This document shows, piece after piece, positions 45,011 to 54,039 of a stretch of 64,000 nucleotides of DNA (position 1 is the stretch's first letter; each line of letters begins with the position of its first letter). The position numbers and the translations under genes were made by a program. The stretch lies in NCBI GenBank assembly GCA_963711725.1, contig CAVQFO010000024.1, positions 186,001-250,000 of the forward strand. Direction: 5' to 3'. The notes under the pieces were generated by a model that ran no database searches, had not been told where the DNA came from, and saw only the letters and a list, made by a program, of their open reading frames with translations. This DNA is from CAVQFO01 sp963711725 (GTDB taxonomy: Bacteria > Pseudomonadota > Gammaproteobacteria > Nitrococcales > Aquisalimonadaceae).

Positions 45011-46027
45011 TCAGTTCTTGGTCTTGTCGACCAGCTGCTTGTTCTTGATCCAGGGCATCATGTCGCGCAGCTTCTCCCCCACCACTTCGATGGGATGCTC
45101 AGCGGAGATGCGGCGCCGCGCCTTCAGGGTAGCGGCGTTGGCCTGGTTCTCAAGGATGAATTCCTTGGCGAATTCGCCGGTCTGGATCTCCTTGAGGATG
45201 TCTTTCATCGCCTTGCGGGACTCGTCGGTGATGACGCGCGGGCCGCGCGTGAAATCGCCGTACTCGGCCGTGTTGGAGATGGAGTAGCGCATGTTGGCGA
45301 TACCGCCCTCGTAGATCAGGTCCACGATCAGCTTGGTCTCGTGCAGGCACTCGAAGTATGCCATCTCCGGCGAATAGCCGGCTTCCACCAGCGTTTCAAA
45401 ACCGGCCTGGATCAGGGCGGTAAGGCCGCCGCAAAGCACCACCTGCTCACCGAACAGATCGGTCTCGGTCTCCTCGCGGAAGGTGGTTTCGATCACGCCG
45501 GCACGGCCACCGCCGTTGGCAGAGGCATAGGACAGCGCCAGCTCCTTGGCCTGGCCGGAAGCATCCTGATGGACGGCGATCAGACTGGGCACACCGCCGC
45601 CTTCCACGTAAGTGGAACGCACCAGGTGACCCGGACCCTTGGGCGCGATCATGACCACGTCGAGATCCTTGCGCGGCTCGATCTGTCCGAAATGGATGTT
45701 GAAGCCGTGGGCAAAGGCCAGCGCGGCGCCCTGGCGGATATTCGGGGCGATCTGCTCGCGGTAGATGCGGGCCTGGTGCTCATCGGGCGTGAGGACCATC
45801 ACCAGATCGGCCTGGCTGACGGCCTCCTCCACGGAGGCGACATTCAGGCCGGCGTTGGTGGCCTTCTGGGCGGACGCGGAACCTTCCCGCAGGCCCACCA
45901 CCACATCGACGCCCGATTCCTTGAGATTATTGGCATGGGCATGGCCCTGGGAGCCGTAACCCACGATAGCCACTTTCTTTCCCTGAATGATGGAAAGGTC
46001 GGCGTCTTTGTCGTAATAGACTTTCAT
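45011..46027 (-). CDS. ilvC: Ketol-acid reductoisomerase (class I)
   Basis: A 338-residue NADPH enzyme of valine and isoleucine synthesis. The Rossmann motif GYGSQGHAHANNLKESG is near residue 25; APKGPGHLVR, SEFGEQ-type (DLFGEQVVLCGG) and the C-terminal knotted domain with ECLHETKLIVDLIYEGG are present. Short class I length. Preceded by ilvH with a 50-bp gap and followed by a strong terminator. Confidence 0.98.
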   Translation of the reverse strand: MKVYYDKDADLSIIQGKKVAIVGYGSQGHAHANNLKESGVDVVVGLREGSASAQKATNAGLNVASVEEAVSQADLVMVLTPDEHQARIYREQIAPNIRQGAALAFAHGFNIHFGQIEPRKDLDVVMIAPKGPGHLVRSTYVEGGGVPSLIAVHQDASGQAKELALSYASANGGGRAGVIETTFREETETDLFGEQVVLCGGLTALIQAGFETLVEAGYSPEMAYFECLHETKLIVDLIYEGGIANMRYSISNTAEYGDFTRGPRVITDESRKAMKDILKEIQTGEFAKEFILENQANAATLKARRRISAEHPIEVVGEKLRDMMPWIKNKQLVDKTKN

Positions 46028-46077
46028 CGTTCCCCCGTTCGGAACTTGTGTGTGCGTTGGTTGAGATACAGAAAAAT

Positions 46078-46572
46078 CTAAATTCTCAGCGCCTTGTCGC
46101 CGCGCGCGATACCGATCACACCCGAGCGCACCACTTCCATGACGGCGCTCTCGCCCACCGCGTCAAGGAAAGCGTCCAGCTTGCCGCTGGCGCCGGTAAG
46201 TTCGATGGTGTAGATCTTGTCGGTCACGTCCAGAATGCGGCCGCGGAAGATGTCCGCCAGCCGCTTCAACTCCTCGCGGGCGTCGTTGCTGCCCGCGGCG
46301 AGCTTGATCAGCATCATTTCCCGCTCGATGTGCGGCCCTTCGGTCATGTCCATGACCTTGACCACGTCGAGCAGCTTGTTGAGCTGCTTGATGATCTGTT
46401 CGATGATCCGGTCGTTGCCCACGGTCACCAGCGTGATGCGCGACAGCGTCTCGTCATCGGTGGGCGCAACCGTCAACGACTCGATATTATAGCCGCGGGC
46501 CGAGAACATGCCGGCGACCCGCGACAGGGCGCCGAACTCGTTGTCCACCAGGATCGAGATGATGTGTCGCAT
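46078..46572 (-). CDS. ilvH: Acetolactate synthase small (regulatory) subunit
   Basis: A 164-residue ACT-domain protein that activates acetolactate synthase and confers valine sensitivity. MRHIISILVDNEFGALSRVAG and RGYNIESLTVAPT are the standard ACT signature. The catalytic subunit (ilvB/ilvI), normally directly upstream, is absent here: the upstream 208 bp are non-coding and then a divergent DUF4124 gene begins. A TTGACC-N17-TAGTTT promoter candidate reads toward ilvH in that gap. Confidence 0.95.
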   Translation of the reverse strand: MRHIISILVDNEFGALSRVAGMFSARGYNIESLTVAPTDDETLSRITLVTVGNDRIIEQIIKQLNKLLDVVKVMDMTEGPHIEREMMLIKLAAGSNDAREELKRLADIFRGRILDVTDKIYTIELTGASGKLDAFLDAVGESAVMEVVRSGVIGIARGDKALRI

Positions 46573-46717
46573 AAGCTGTTTTGTTGCTCTTCAGTAAGGG
46601 CCTGTCCATCACCCGAAACGGGAGCGCGCGGGGAAAGGGTGGAAAACTACTGAGGATTCAACAACAGGTCAAGTTGAGGCGCGAAAAACCCGCTTGCGCC
46701 AGTGTGACGCGTTCCTC

Positions 46718-46745
46718 TTGTCTCGCCATTGCGCTCGCGCATAAT
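46718..46745 (+). promoter_or_regulatory. Promoter of the DUF4124 gene
   Basis: TTGTCT (46718-46723), 16-base spacer, CATAAT (46740-46745); the ATG lies 35 bases after the -10. A plausible sigma-70 promoter that also defines the divergent ilvH/DUF4124 gap. Confidence 0.5.
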
Positions 46746-46780
46746 GGGGCCTGAACTTCCGTGCCGGGGAACAGAACAAA

Positions 46781-47241
46781 ATGTACAAGACAATCATCGC
46801 CCCACTGCTGCTCATCCTGCTGATGGCCGCACCGCCCACGTTCGCGGGAAGCAAGATATACAAGTGGGTGGACGGCCAGGGCGGCATCCACTACGGCGCC
46901 AATCCGCCCCTCAACAGCAATGCCGAGGAGGTGACCGTCCACGGCGGCCCCGCCAGCGCCCAAGGCCCGGCGCGGCGAACGCGGACTCGACGCCCCCCGG
47001 CGGCACCGACAAGAAGGCGGACGCGTCTTCCCCGGAAAAGGACGAAGGGCCGTTGGCGAAAAACGCCGAGACCATCAAGGAGAACTGCAAGATCGCCAAG
47101 CAGAATCTGGCGGTACTGCAAAACAACAGCGTCAAGCGCTTTCGCGACGCCGACGGCAATGTGGTCCGCTACAGCGAGGAAGACCGGCAGAAACGCATCA
47201 AGGACGCCCAGGATTACGTCGACCAGTTCTGCTCGAAGTAG
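46781..47241 (+). pseudogene. DUF4124-domain exported protein, frameshifted as read
   Basis: The N-terminus has a signal peptide (cut near TFAG, residue 23) and the DUF4124 motif KIYKWVDGQGGIHYG. At about 46955-47000 the reading frame changes: the sensible continuation (DKKADASSPEKDEGPLAKN and a helical tail with DADGNVVRYSEEDRQKRI) is in another frame and ends at 47241. One missing base would restore a protein of about 153 residues. Coding quality on both sides argues for a sequencing indel or very recent mutation. Confidence 0.75.
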
Positions 47242-47398
47242 GACTGGTCCAACAGGCGACCGGCTGAGAGGCGTCGACACGGTCGGCGCCTCCTCTACGA
47301 ATCTTCCAAAGACGGGCCAGCCTTTCAGCAGGTACCCCCATGCCTCAGCGGCCCCGCGATCTGGAAATACTTCTTGAAAGGCGAGTAGTGTACGCTTA

Positions 47399-47418
47399 GC
47401 GGTTTTCCGACAAACCGC
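47399..47418. other. Palindrome upstream of proS
   Basis: GCGGTTT and AAACCGC are perfect 7-base arms around six bases, ending 26 bases before the proS ATG. It lies where a 5' untranslated hairpin or operator would be; no regulator is identifiable. Confidence 0.35.
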
Positions 47419-47443
47419 GAGTTCGAATAGCCAGGGAGCATCC

Positions 47444-49153
47444 ATGCGAGCCAGCCGTTTCCCCCTCTACACCAGCAAGGAGACCCCCGCCGACGCGGAG
47501 ATCGTCAGCCACCAGCTGATGCTGCGTGCCGGCCTGATCCAGAAGCTGGCCGCGGGCCTGTACAACTGGTTGCCGCTGGGATTGCGGGTGCTGCGCAACG
47601 TGGAGCGCATCGTCCGCGAGGAAATGAACCGGGCAGGCGCCGTGGAAGTACTGATGCCTGCGGTGCAGCCCGCCGAGTTGTGGCAGGAGTCCGGCCGCTG
47701 GGAGCAATACGGCCCGGAGCTGTTGCGCCTGCGCGACCGGCACGAACGCGAATTCTGCTTCGGCCCCACCCACGAGGAGGTGATCACGGACCTGGTTCGC
47801 CGCCAGCTCAAGAGCTACAAGCAGCTCCCCGTGAATTTCTACCAGATCCAGACCAAATTCCGGGACGAGATCCGACCCCGTTTCGGCGTGATGCGTGCCC
47901 GCGAGTTCCTGATGAAGGACGCTTACTCCTTCCACCTGGACGCCGCTTCCCTGGAGGAGACCTATCGCCTCATGTACGAGGCCTACAGCCGGATTTTCGC
48001 CCGCGCAGGCCTGCGGTTTCGGGCCGTGCAGGCCGATACCGGCGCCATCGGTGGTAACGTCTCCCACGAATTCCACGTCCTGGCCGATTCCGGCGAGGAC
48101 GCCATCGCCGCCTGCGATGCCTGCCAATATGCGGCCAACACGGAACTGGCGCGCTCCCGCCCCGCCGCCCCTGCCGATGAAACACCCGCGGATGCCGAGG
48201 AAAAACATACCCCGGGCATCCAGACCGTGGCGGAACAGGCGCAGATGCTGGGCATCGGGATGGATCGGGTCGTCAAAAGCGTCGTGGTCGTCGCCGATGA
48301 CCAGCCGGCCGTCCTGTTCGTGGCGGGCGACGACGAACTGAATCTCACCAAGGCACTCCGGGCCCTGGGCGCCAACGACATCCGTCTGGCGGAACCCGAG
48401 GAAGCCCAGGCGGCCACCCGCTCCCCCCGGGGGTTCATCGGTCCCAAGGGCTTGCCCGACGGCTTGCGGGTGATTGTGGATGAACGCGCGGCGGCCATTC
48501 CCAACTTCTCCAGCGGCGCCAATCGCGCCGACTGGCACTGGGTGAACCTGAACTGGGGCCGGGACGTGGCTCTGCCCGAGACCGCGGACCTGCGCACTGT
48601 GCGCGCGGGCGAGGGCTGCCCGGAGTGCGACGGCCGCCTGGATATCACCCGGGGCATTGAGGTGGGCCACATCTTCCAGCTGGGAGAAAAATACAGCCGC
48701 GCCATGAACGCCACGGTACTGGGCGAATCGGGCAATGCCGCCGTGCTGACCATGGGTTGCTACGGCATCGGCGTTTCCCGGGTGGTGGCCGCCGCCATCG
48801 AGCAGAACCACGACGGCAACGGTATCGTCTGGCCGGAACCCCTGGCCCCATTCCAGGTCGCCCTGGTGTCCATCAACATGGACAAGTCCGAGGCCGTGGC
48901 GGAGGCGTCCCGCCGGCTCTATGACGAGCTGATTGCGGCGGGCGTGGACGTGATTTGGGACGACCGCGACGCCCGTCCCGGCGTGAAATTCGCCGACATG
49001 GAATTGATCGGCGTGCCCCACCGCATCGCCCTGGGCGAGCGTGGGCTGGAACGCGGCGTAGTGGAATATCGAGCCCGCACGGCATCCGAAAACGAAGAAA
49101 TCCCCGTGGAGCAGGCCGGTGCCTTCATTCGGGAGCGTCTGGAAACTCGTTAG
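47444..49153 (+). CDS. proS: Prolyl-tRNA synthetase
   Basis: A 569-residue class II synthetase of the bacterial type with the INS editing domain between motifs 2 and 3. Motif regions: LMLRAGLIQKLAAGLYNWLPLG, FGPTHEEVITDLVR, NFYQIQTKFRDEIRPRFG, RAREFLMKDAYSFH, and GCYGIGVSRVVAAAIEQ near the end of the catalytic core. Full length. The following transglycosylase gene starts inside its 3' end. Confidence 0.97.
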   Translation: MRASRFPLYTSKETPADAEIVSHQLMLRAGLIQKLAAGLYNWLPLGLRVLRNVERIVREEMNRAGAVEVLMPAVQPAELWQESGRWEQYGPELLRLRDRHEREFCFGPTHEEVITDLVRRQLKSYKQLPVNFYQIQTKFRDEIRPRFGVMRAREFLMKDAYSFHLDAASLEETYRLMYEAYSRIFARAGLRFRAVQADTGAIGGNVSHEFHVLADSGEDAIAACDACQYAANTELARSRPAAPADETPADAEEKHTPGIQTVAEQAQMLGIGMDRVVKSVVVVADDQPAVLFVAGDDELNLTKALRALGANDIRLAEPEEAQAATRSPRGFIGPKGLPDGLRVIVDERAAAIPNFSSGANRADWHWVNLNWGRDVALPETADLRTVRAGEGCPECDGRLDITRGIEVGHIFQLGEKYSRAMNATVLGESGNAAVLTMGCYGIGVSRVVAAAIEQNHDGNGIVWPEPLAPFQVALVSINMDKSEAVAEASRRLYDELIAAGVDVIWDDRDARPGVKFADMELIGVPHRIALGERGLERGVVEYRARTASENEEIPVEQAGAFIRERLETR

Positions 49154-49703
49154 CGCCTTGTGCGTGGCGCTCTGCCTGGCGGCACCCGCCTCGGGGGCCG
49201 TCAAGCTGCCCGACGCCTCTTTCGTGGCGGCCGTCCGGCGGACGGTGAATGAGGCGCGCAGCTTCGATAACCGGTACATCGCGCAGGTCTGGCTCATGGA
49301 CATGTCCACGCGCCTGGCCCGGCGTATCCCGGAACCCGACCGACGCCTGACCCTGCTCCGCCAAGTCCACCACGAGGCGACCCGCGCCGGGCTGAAACCG
49401 GAACTGGTGCTGGCCGTCATCGACGTGGAGAGCAATTTCAACCGCTACGCCATTTCCGAGGCCGGCGCCGAGGGCCTCATGCAGGTCATGCCGTTCTGGC
49501 TGGACGAAATCGGCCATCCCGAAGACAACCTCTTCCACGTCACCACCAACCTGCGCATCGGCTGCGCCATCCTCAAGCATTACCTGCAGGTGGAACACGG
49601 CGACGTGACCCGGGCCCTGGCCCGCTACAACGGCAGCACAGGCAGCAACCACTATCCGCTGAAGGTGTACGAGGCCCTGCGGCGGCGCTGGTTTCCGCAA
49701 TAG
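49119..49703 (+). CDS. Lytic transglycosylase (SLT domain)
   Basis: A 194-residue exported peptidoglycan lytic enzyme. It has a signal peptide (about 1-26), then the SLT family 1 motifs: VIDVESNFNRYAISEAGAEG with catalytic Glu, LMQVMPFWLDEIG, NLRIGCAILKHYL and ALARYNGS. It begins with a GTG at 49119 that overlaps proS by 35 bp, with GGAG upstream; its reading frame is distinct. Confidence 0.88.
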   Translation: MPSFGSVWKLVSALCVALCLAAPASGAVKLPDASFVAAVRRTVNEARSFDNRYIAQVWLMDMSTRLARRIPEPDRRLTLLRQVHHEATRAGLKPELVLAVIDVESNFNRYAISEAGAEGLMQVMPFWLDEIGHPEDNLFHVTTNLRIGCAILKHYLQVEHGDVTRALARYNGSTGSNHYPLKVYEALRRRWFPQ

Positions 49704-49908
49704 GGCGCCCCGCCTCCCGTCCGAACACGGCAACCGCTGGAATCGCGGATATCTCCCTCGATCCGGTTCCGCTTGACGCGCTCCTGATTGTATCCGAGCC
49801 TACCGTGGCGGCCGCTGGCGGTTGCCGCCCGGCCAATGACCGACCCGCGACACATCCCACGACGCCTCTCAAGCCGCCCGAAGTGATCACCCAGGGGAGC
49901 ACCAGCGA

Positions 49909-50815
49909 ATGACCGTACAACGCATACTCATCGCCGGCTGCGGCGATCTGGGCACGGAGCTGGGCAGCAATTTGGCCGAACAGGGCCATACGGTCTTCGG
50001 GCTGCGCCGCAATCCGCCCTCCGGCAGCGGCCCCATCCAATGGCTCCGGGCCGACCTGACCGTGGCGGAGACGCTGGCCGACCTCCCCGGCAATCTGGAT
50101 CTGGTGTTCTATCTCGCCACGCCGGGCGCCTACGAGGACGAAGCCTACCGGAAGGCCTACGTGCGAGGGGTTGGGCAACCTTCTCGCCCGGCTCTCGGCA
50201 ACACCGCCGCGGCGGGTCGTGTTCGTGTCGAGTACCGCCGTCTATGGCCAGGACGACGGCAGCTGGGTGGACGAATCCAGCCCGACCCGTCCGGCGGGAT
50301 TCTCGGGCCGGCGGGTCCTGGAGGCTGAAGAGGTGCTGCGGGCCAGTCCGATCCCCGGCACGGTGGTGCGTTTCGGCGGGATCTACGGGCCCGGGCGGAC
50401 GCGTATGCTGCGCAAGGTGCGTGCCGGCGAACCCGTGGCGGACGATCCCCCCTGGTACACCAACCGCATCCACCGGGAAGACTGCGTGGGCGTGCTCGAA
50501 CACATCGCGGGCCTGGCGGCGCCGGACGAGCTGTATCTGGCGGTGGACAACGCGCCCTGCACCCAGGCCGAACTCACCGATTGGTTGTCCGATGAGCTGG
50601 GGCTGCCGCGGCCGCCACGAACCTCCGGTGGGGCCAAAAGCAATAAGCGCTGCCACAACGGCCGGCTCCTGGCCAGCGGCTACCGCTTCCGCTACCCCAC
50701 CTACCGGGAGGGATACCGGGCCTTGATCGAAAGCGAAGACAGGCACCCGATAGAACGGGGCCATCAGAGCCGCTCAAGGATCAGATCGGCTATCCCCGCC
50801 ATGGCGCCCAAGTGA
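49909..50815 (+). pseudogene. NAD-dependent epimerase/dehydratase-like protein, frameshifted as read
   Basis: The N-terminal Rossmann motif ILIAGCGDLGTEL and YLATPGAYEDEAYRKAYV are in one frame; after the GGGG run at 50167-50170 the protein continues in the next frame with GNLLARLSATPPRRVVFVSSTAVYGQ and GIYGPGRTRML. Removing one G gives RGLGNLLARL, the normal family sequence, and a protein of about 301 residues. It resembles YeeZ-type SDR proteins. The 3' end overlaps the CbiX-like gene by 52 bp. Confidence 0.8.
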
Positions 50816-51120
50816 TCGGCGAGCTGGATCTCGACCCTCGGGTACTCGGCTCGCTTCGCATCCAGTTCGGCCGGAATGTCCTTGGCCACATGCCGACCCG
50901 CGGACAGAAAATACGGCACCACCAGGATCTGCGAGGCTCCGGACGCCACGCAGGCATCGATGGCAGCGGGAATGTTTGGCTGCGCCAACTCAAGGAATGC
51001 GCAGCGCACTTCGTCGAACCGGTCGCCCGCACGCTGGCGCAGTGCTTCGGTCAGGGCGCGGACCTCCTGGTTGGATTCGGGACGGCGGCTGCCGTGAGCG
51101 ATCAGTAGAAGGTGGCGCAT
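50764..51120 (-). CDS. CbiX/SirB-type sirohydrochlorin chelatase-like protein
   Basis: A 118-residue single-domain protein of the short CbiX family. LLLIAHGSRRPESNQE contains the metal-binding histidine, and VVPYFLSAGRHVAKDIP contains the second. Such proteins insert cobalt, nickel or iron into sirohydrochlorin. No other tetrapyrrole gene is adjacent, so the metal and pathway are open. Convergent overlap with the epimerase-like gene. Confidence 0.85.
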   Translation of the reverse strand: MRHLLLIAHGSRRPESNQEVRALTEALRQRAGDRFDEVRCAFLELAQPNIPAAIDACVASGASQILVVPYFLSAGRHVAKDIPAELDAKRAEYPRVEIQLADHLGAMAGIADLILERL

Positions 51121-51323
51121 GGAAACGGCTCATTTGGTGGCTGAACTGCGCCCATGGTAAGGCACCCGGCCGCCCAGACCCAGCACGCAACCCGTCGGAA
51201 ATGGTTGCTGGACGACCAACGGTCTTGCACTATTATTCCGGAGCCGGGCAGGAATCCGCCCTAAAGCGGTCGACGATCGCAACAGCCCGACGGCACCCAA
51301 TTAGAACAAATCCAGAGTAGCCC

Positions 51324-52958
51324 ATGCAGCATCCCGATGAAGAACCCCAGCAGAAGAAATGGCGGGAAAAGTACCTCGACCACCTGCGGGACTCGGAAGT
51401 CCGTGAAAAATCACTGAAGCAGGACCTGCAGAGCCTGCGCAGAGGCTTGTTGCGGGTGAGCCTGGCCGGCCAGGGCCTGACCGAGGAACTGGATGCCCAC
51501 CTGGAAGCCCTCCGGGAGGCCTTGCGGCAGGAGGCCGGTGCGGCGGATATCGACCGCCTGGTGGAAAAGGCCTCCCAGGCCGTATTGCGCCTGGAAGACA
51601 AGCGACGGGAGCGCGGCAACGGCATGGATCCGGCGGCCGCGGCGCGACTGGCCGCCGCCCTGGACCAGCCCGGCTTGCCCACCGAACAGCGCAAGCGGGT
51701 GCGGGCCTTGTTCAACAATGGCCACGCGGATGCCGCCGAGATCCTTCTGGGGCTGGCCGAGATCCTGGAGGCCACCCCCCGCAAGGACGACGGCAACGGC
51801 CATAGCCGGAGCGAAACTCGGCTAACGCGCTGGTTTCGGGGCCGGGCCGATGCCGACAAGACCGAACCGCGGGCGGATCGGGCCGAAATCGATGATGACA
51901 GCAGCCGCGAGATCTCGGAGAAGGTACGTGAAACGCTGCTCCACCTGCTGGACCAGATGGTGGTCGCCTCCGAATTCTCACTGAAGCTCGATCGCCTGAA
52001 GGGTCGCCTCCAACGCGACCTCAAACTCCGGCAGCTTCCGGAAACGCTGGAGGAAATCGCCGCCCTGATGATCGATTCCAGCCGCGAGGAGAATGAGGAA
52101 TTTGAATCGTTTCTCAAGCAGCTCACCTCCCGGCTTATCGAAATCCAGACTTTCCTGAGGGAAGCCGGTGAAGGCGAGGCAGACCATCGAGAGGAATCCG
52201 AACGCCTGGATCAGGCGATCCAGGGGCATGTGCGCGACCTTCACGAATCCATCCGCGACGCCGGCGACCTGGACACGCTGAAAATCGCCGTCACCGGCCA
52301 ACTGGACACCATTGTCCAACGCATCGGGACGTTTCAGCGCTTGCAGAAGGAACGGGGAGAAATCGCGGAACAGCGCATGCGCGACCTCACCGAGCGCCTG
52401 GAGGCCACCGAGCAGGAGACAGACCTGCTCCGCCAGACGCTGATCCGCCAGCGCCAACAGGCCCAGGCCGATCCATTGACCAAGCTTGCCAATCGTGAGG
52501 CCTACGAACAGCGGCTGGATTTCGAATACGCGCGCTGGCAGCGCTACGGCCACGCGCTATCGCTGTTGATCGGCGACGTCGACCAATTCAAGGACGTCAA
52601 CGACCGCTTCGGCCACGCGGCAGGTGACAAGGTGCTGAAGGTCGTAGCGAGCACCTTGCAAGCGAATGTACGGGAGATCGACTTCCTGGGCCGTTACGGC
52701 GGTGAGGAGTTCGTGGTCCTGATGCCGGAAACAGCATTGGAAGGCGCTCTGCGGGCCGCGGAAAAACTGCGCCAGGCCGTAGCCGACCGTCCATTCCACT
52801 CAGGCGAACACCGGGTGCCGGTGACCATCTCATTCGGGGTCGCCGCCTTCGCGGCGGACGATACCCCCGAAAGCGTCTTCCAACGGGCCGATACAGCGCT
52901 CTACCAAGCCAAGGATGCCGGGCGCAATCGAGTGCTGGGCGAATCCAACGGCTCCTGA
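51324..52958 (+). CDS. Diguanylate cyclase with long helical N-terminus
   Basis: A 544-residue cytoplasmic protein with no membrane segment. The first about 370 residues are highly charged and helical, likely coiled coil (DLTERLEATEQETDLLRQTL just before the catalytic domain), with no domain I can name. The C-terminal GGDEF domain has GGEEF and an RxxD site (REID) five residues before it, so it should make c-di-GMP and be product-inhibited. It has its own 200-bp upstream region with a TATTAT-like element near 51230. Confidence 0.88.
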   Translation: MQHPDEEPQQKKWREKYLDHLRDSEVREKSLKQDLQSLRRGLLRVSLAGQGLTEELDAHLEALREALRQEAGAADIDRLVEKASQAVLRLEDKRRERGNGMDPAAAARLAAALDQPGLPTEQRKRVRALFNNGHADAAEILLGLAEILEATPRKDDGNGHSRSETRLTRWFRGRADADKTEPRADRAEIDDDSSREISEKVRETLLHLLDQMVVASEFSLKLDRLKGRLQRDLKLRQLPETLEEIAALMIDSSREENEEFESFLKQLTSRLIEIQTFLREAGEGEADHREESERLDQAIQGHVRDLHESIRDAGDLDTLKIAVTGQLDTIVQRIGTFQRLQKERGEIAEQRMRDLTERLEATEQETDLLRQTLIRQRQQAQADPLTKLANREAYEQRLDFEYARWQRYGHALSLLIGDVDQFKDVNDRFGHAAGDKVLKVVASTLQANVREIDFLGRYGGEEFVVLMPETALEGALRAAEKLRQAVADRPFHSGEHRVPVTISFGVAAFAADDTPESVFQRADTALYQAKDAGRNRVLGESNGS

Positions 52959-53044
52959 AGGACCAGCGACTCACCGTCACCGGGAAACCTTGGGAGGGAC
53001 ACGGCGCCCCCGCTCATACGAACCGGGGGGCTACCGTAGCGAAA

Positions 53045-53071
53045 CCCGCGACCCTGGATTGGAATCGCGGG
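53045..53071 (-). terminator. Possible terminator of the cytochrome c genes
   Basis: CCCGCGA/TCGCGGG arms (7 bp, 13-base loop) followed on the minus strand by only TTT, 13 bases past the stop of the cytochrome gene. A weak terminator candidate between convergent genes. Confidence 0.4.
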
Positions 53072-53083
53072 CGAGAAGCGCTG

Positions 53084-53437
53084 CTACCAGCGCTTCGGCG
53101 TGACCAGCGTGGTCTTTTCCTGATTGGCCAGATACGAAGCGATGTTTTCCATGTCCTGGGTGGACAGGTTCGCCGCCTGACCGTTCATGATGGCGTTCTG
53201 GCGCTTGCCCGATTTGTACTGGGTCAGGGCATGCACGATGTAATCGGCATACTGGCCCGCAAGCTTCGGGAACTGGCCGTTGGTGCTGTGACCGCCCGCG
53301 CCGTGGCACGCCATGCAGCCGCGCTGGGAAAAGGCGGCCTTACCCGCCTGGGCGTCGCCGGTATCGAGCGCCCACGCCTGCCCCGCGGCCAGGCTCAGCC
53401 CGATAACAAGAGTTGCTGCCGTCGCAAACTGTTTCAT
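53084..53437 (-). CDS. Small periplasmic cytochrome c (copy 1)
   Basis: A 117-residue class I monoheme cytochrome. Signal peptide about 1-23 (AWA), heme motif CMACH at 41-45, and a probable axial Met in NAIMNGQA. It resembles half of a cytochrome c4 or the c5 family and is a paralogue of the next upstream gene (32 bp gap). Electron carrier in the periplasm; partner unknown. Confidence 0.9.
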   Translation of the reverse strand: MKQFATAATLVIGLSLAAGQAWALDTGDAQAGKAAFSQRGCMACHGAGGHSTNGQFPKLAGQYADYIVHALTQYKSGKRQNAIMNGQAANLSTQDMENIASYLANQEKTTLVTPKRW

Positions 53438-53469
53438 TGGAAGCCTCTATCCCTAACTGGTGAGCGTTC

Positions 53470-53793
53470 TTATTTCTGCTGGGACAGGTAGGCCGCGATG
53501 TCTTCCATGTCCTGCTTGGACAGGGAACTGGCCTGCGCCTGCATGGTCGGGAAGCTGCGCTTGCCCGTTTTGTATTCCGTCAAGGCCTGCACGATGTACT
53601 GCGCGTGCTGGCCACCCAGCTTGGGAACGTGAAACGTGGGATATGCGGAATTGTAGCCCTTGACGCCGTGACACCCCATACAGGTGTAAAACTTCGTCTT
53701 GCCGGCCACGGGATCTCCGGCGGCCTGCGCCGCACCGGCGGCGAAAAGCACCGCACCCGCGACGGCCGCGATCAGCATTCTTTTAGATCTCAT
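53470..53793 (-). CDS. Small periplasmic cytochrome c (copy 2)
   Basis: A 107-residue monoheme cytochrome c with a signal peptide (about 1-24), heme motif CMGCH at 38-42 and axial Met in FPTMQAQA. The shared YIVQALTEYKTGKR and LSKQDMEDIAAYLS segments show close relation to copy 1. The ATG at 53793 gives the signal peptide; a longer frame is not needed. No oxidase or dehydrogenase gene is near. Confidence 0.9.
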   Translation of the reverse strand: MRSKRMLIAAVAGAVLFAAGAAQAAGDPVAGKTKFYTCMGCHGVKGYNSAYPTFHVPKLGGQHAQYIVQALTEYKTGKRSFPTMQAQASSLSKQDMEDIAAYLSQQK

Positions 53794-54039
53794 CGGCTCT
53801 CTCTCGATAAGGGGAAGACTGTGTCCATACAAACCGAGGCCCGGCGGCCGAGGCACGAGCCCGCATCACTCGCCGCTGCGCCCTGCCGCGCTTCGGCCGA
53901 GTGGATTCGCGGGCCATATGTTTTCATGGATCGCCCCCGGGGTAAAGAACCGGCGGGCATCCGGCACCCAACATCGGCCCAAATCAAGGGGATAGAACCG
54001 GGGAGCGCACTGAAACACGCCGCAGTGGACCGTTTCGCG

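Noticed and set aside
46573..46780. Leader-peptide attenuator upstream of ilvH
   Set aside because: I found no short ORF rich in Ile, Val or Leu codons and no terminator/antiterminator pair in the gap.
47396..49441. A 681-codon open frame opposite proS
   Set aside because: Shadow of proS in GC-rich DNA; no ribosome-binding site or recognisable domain.
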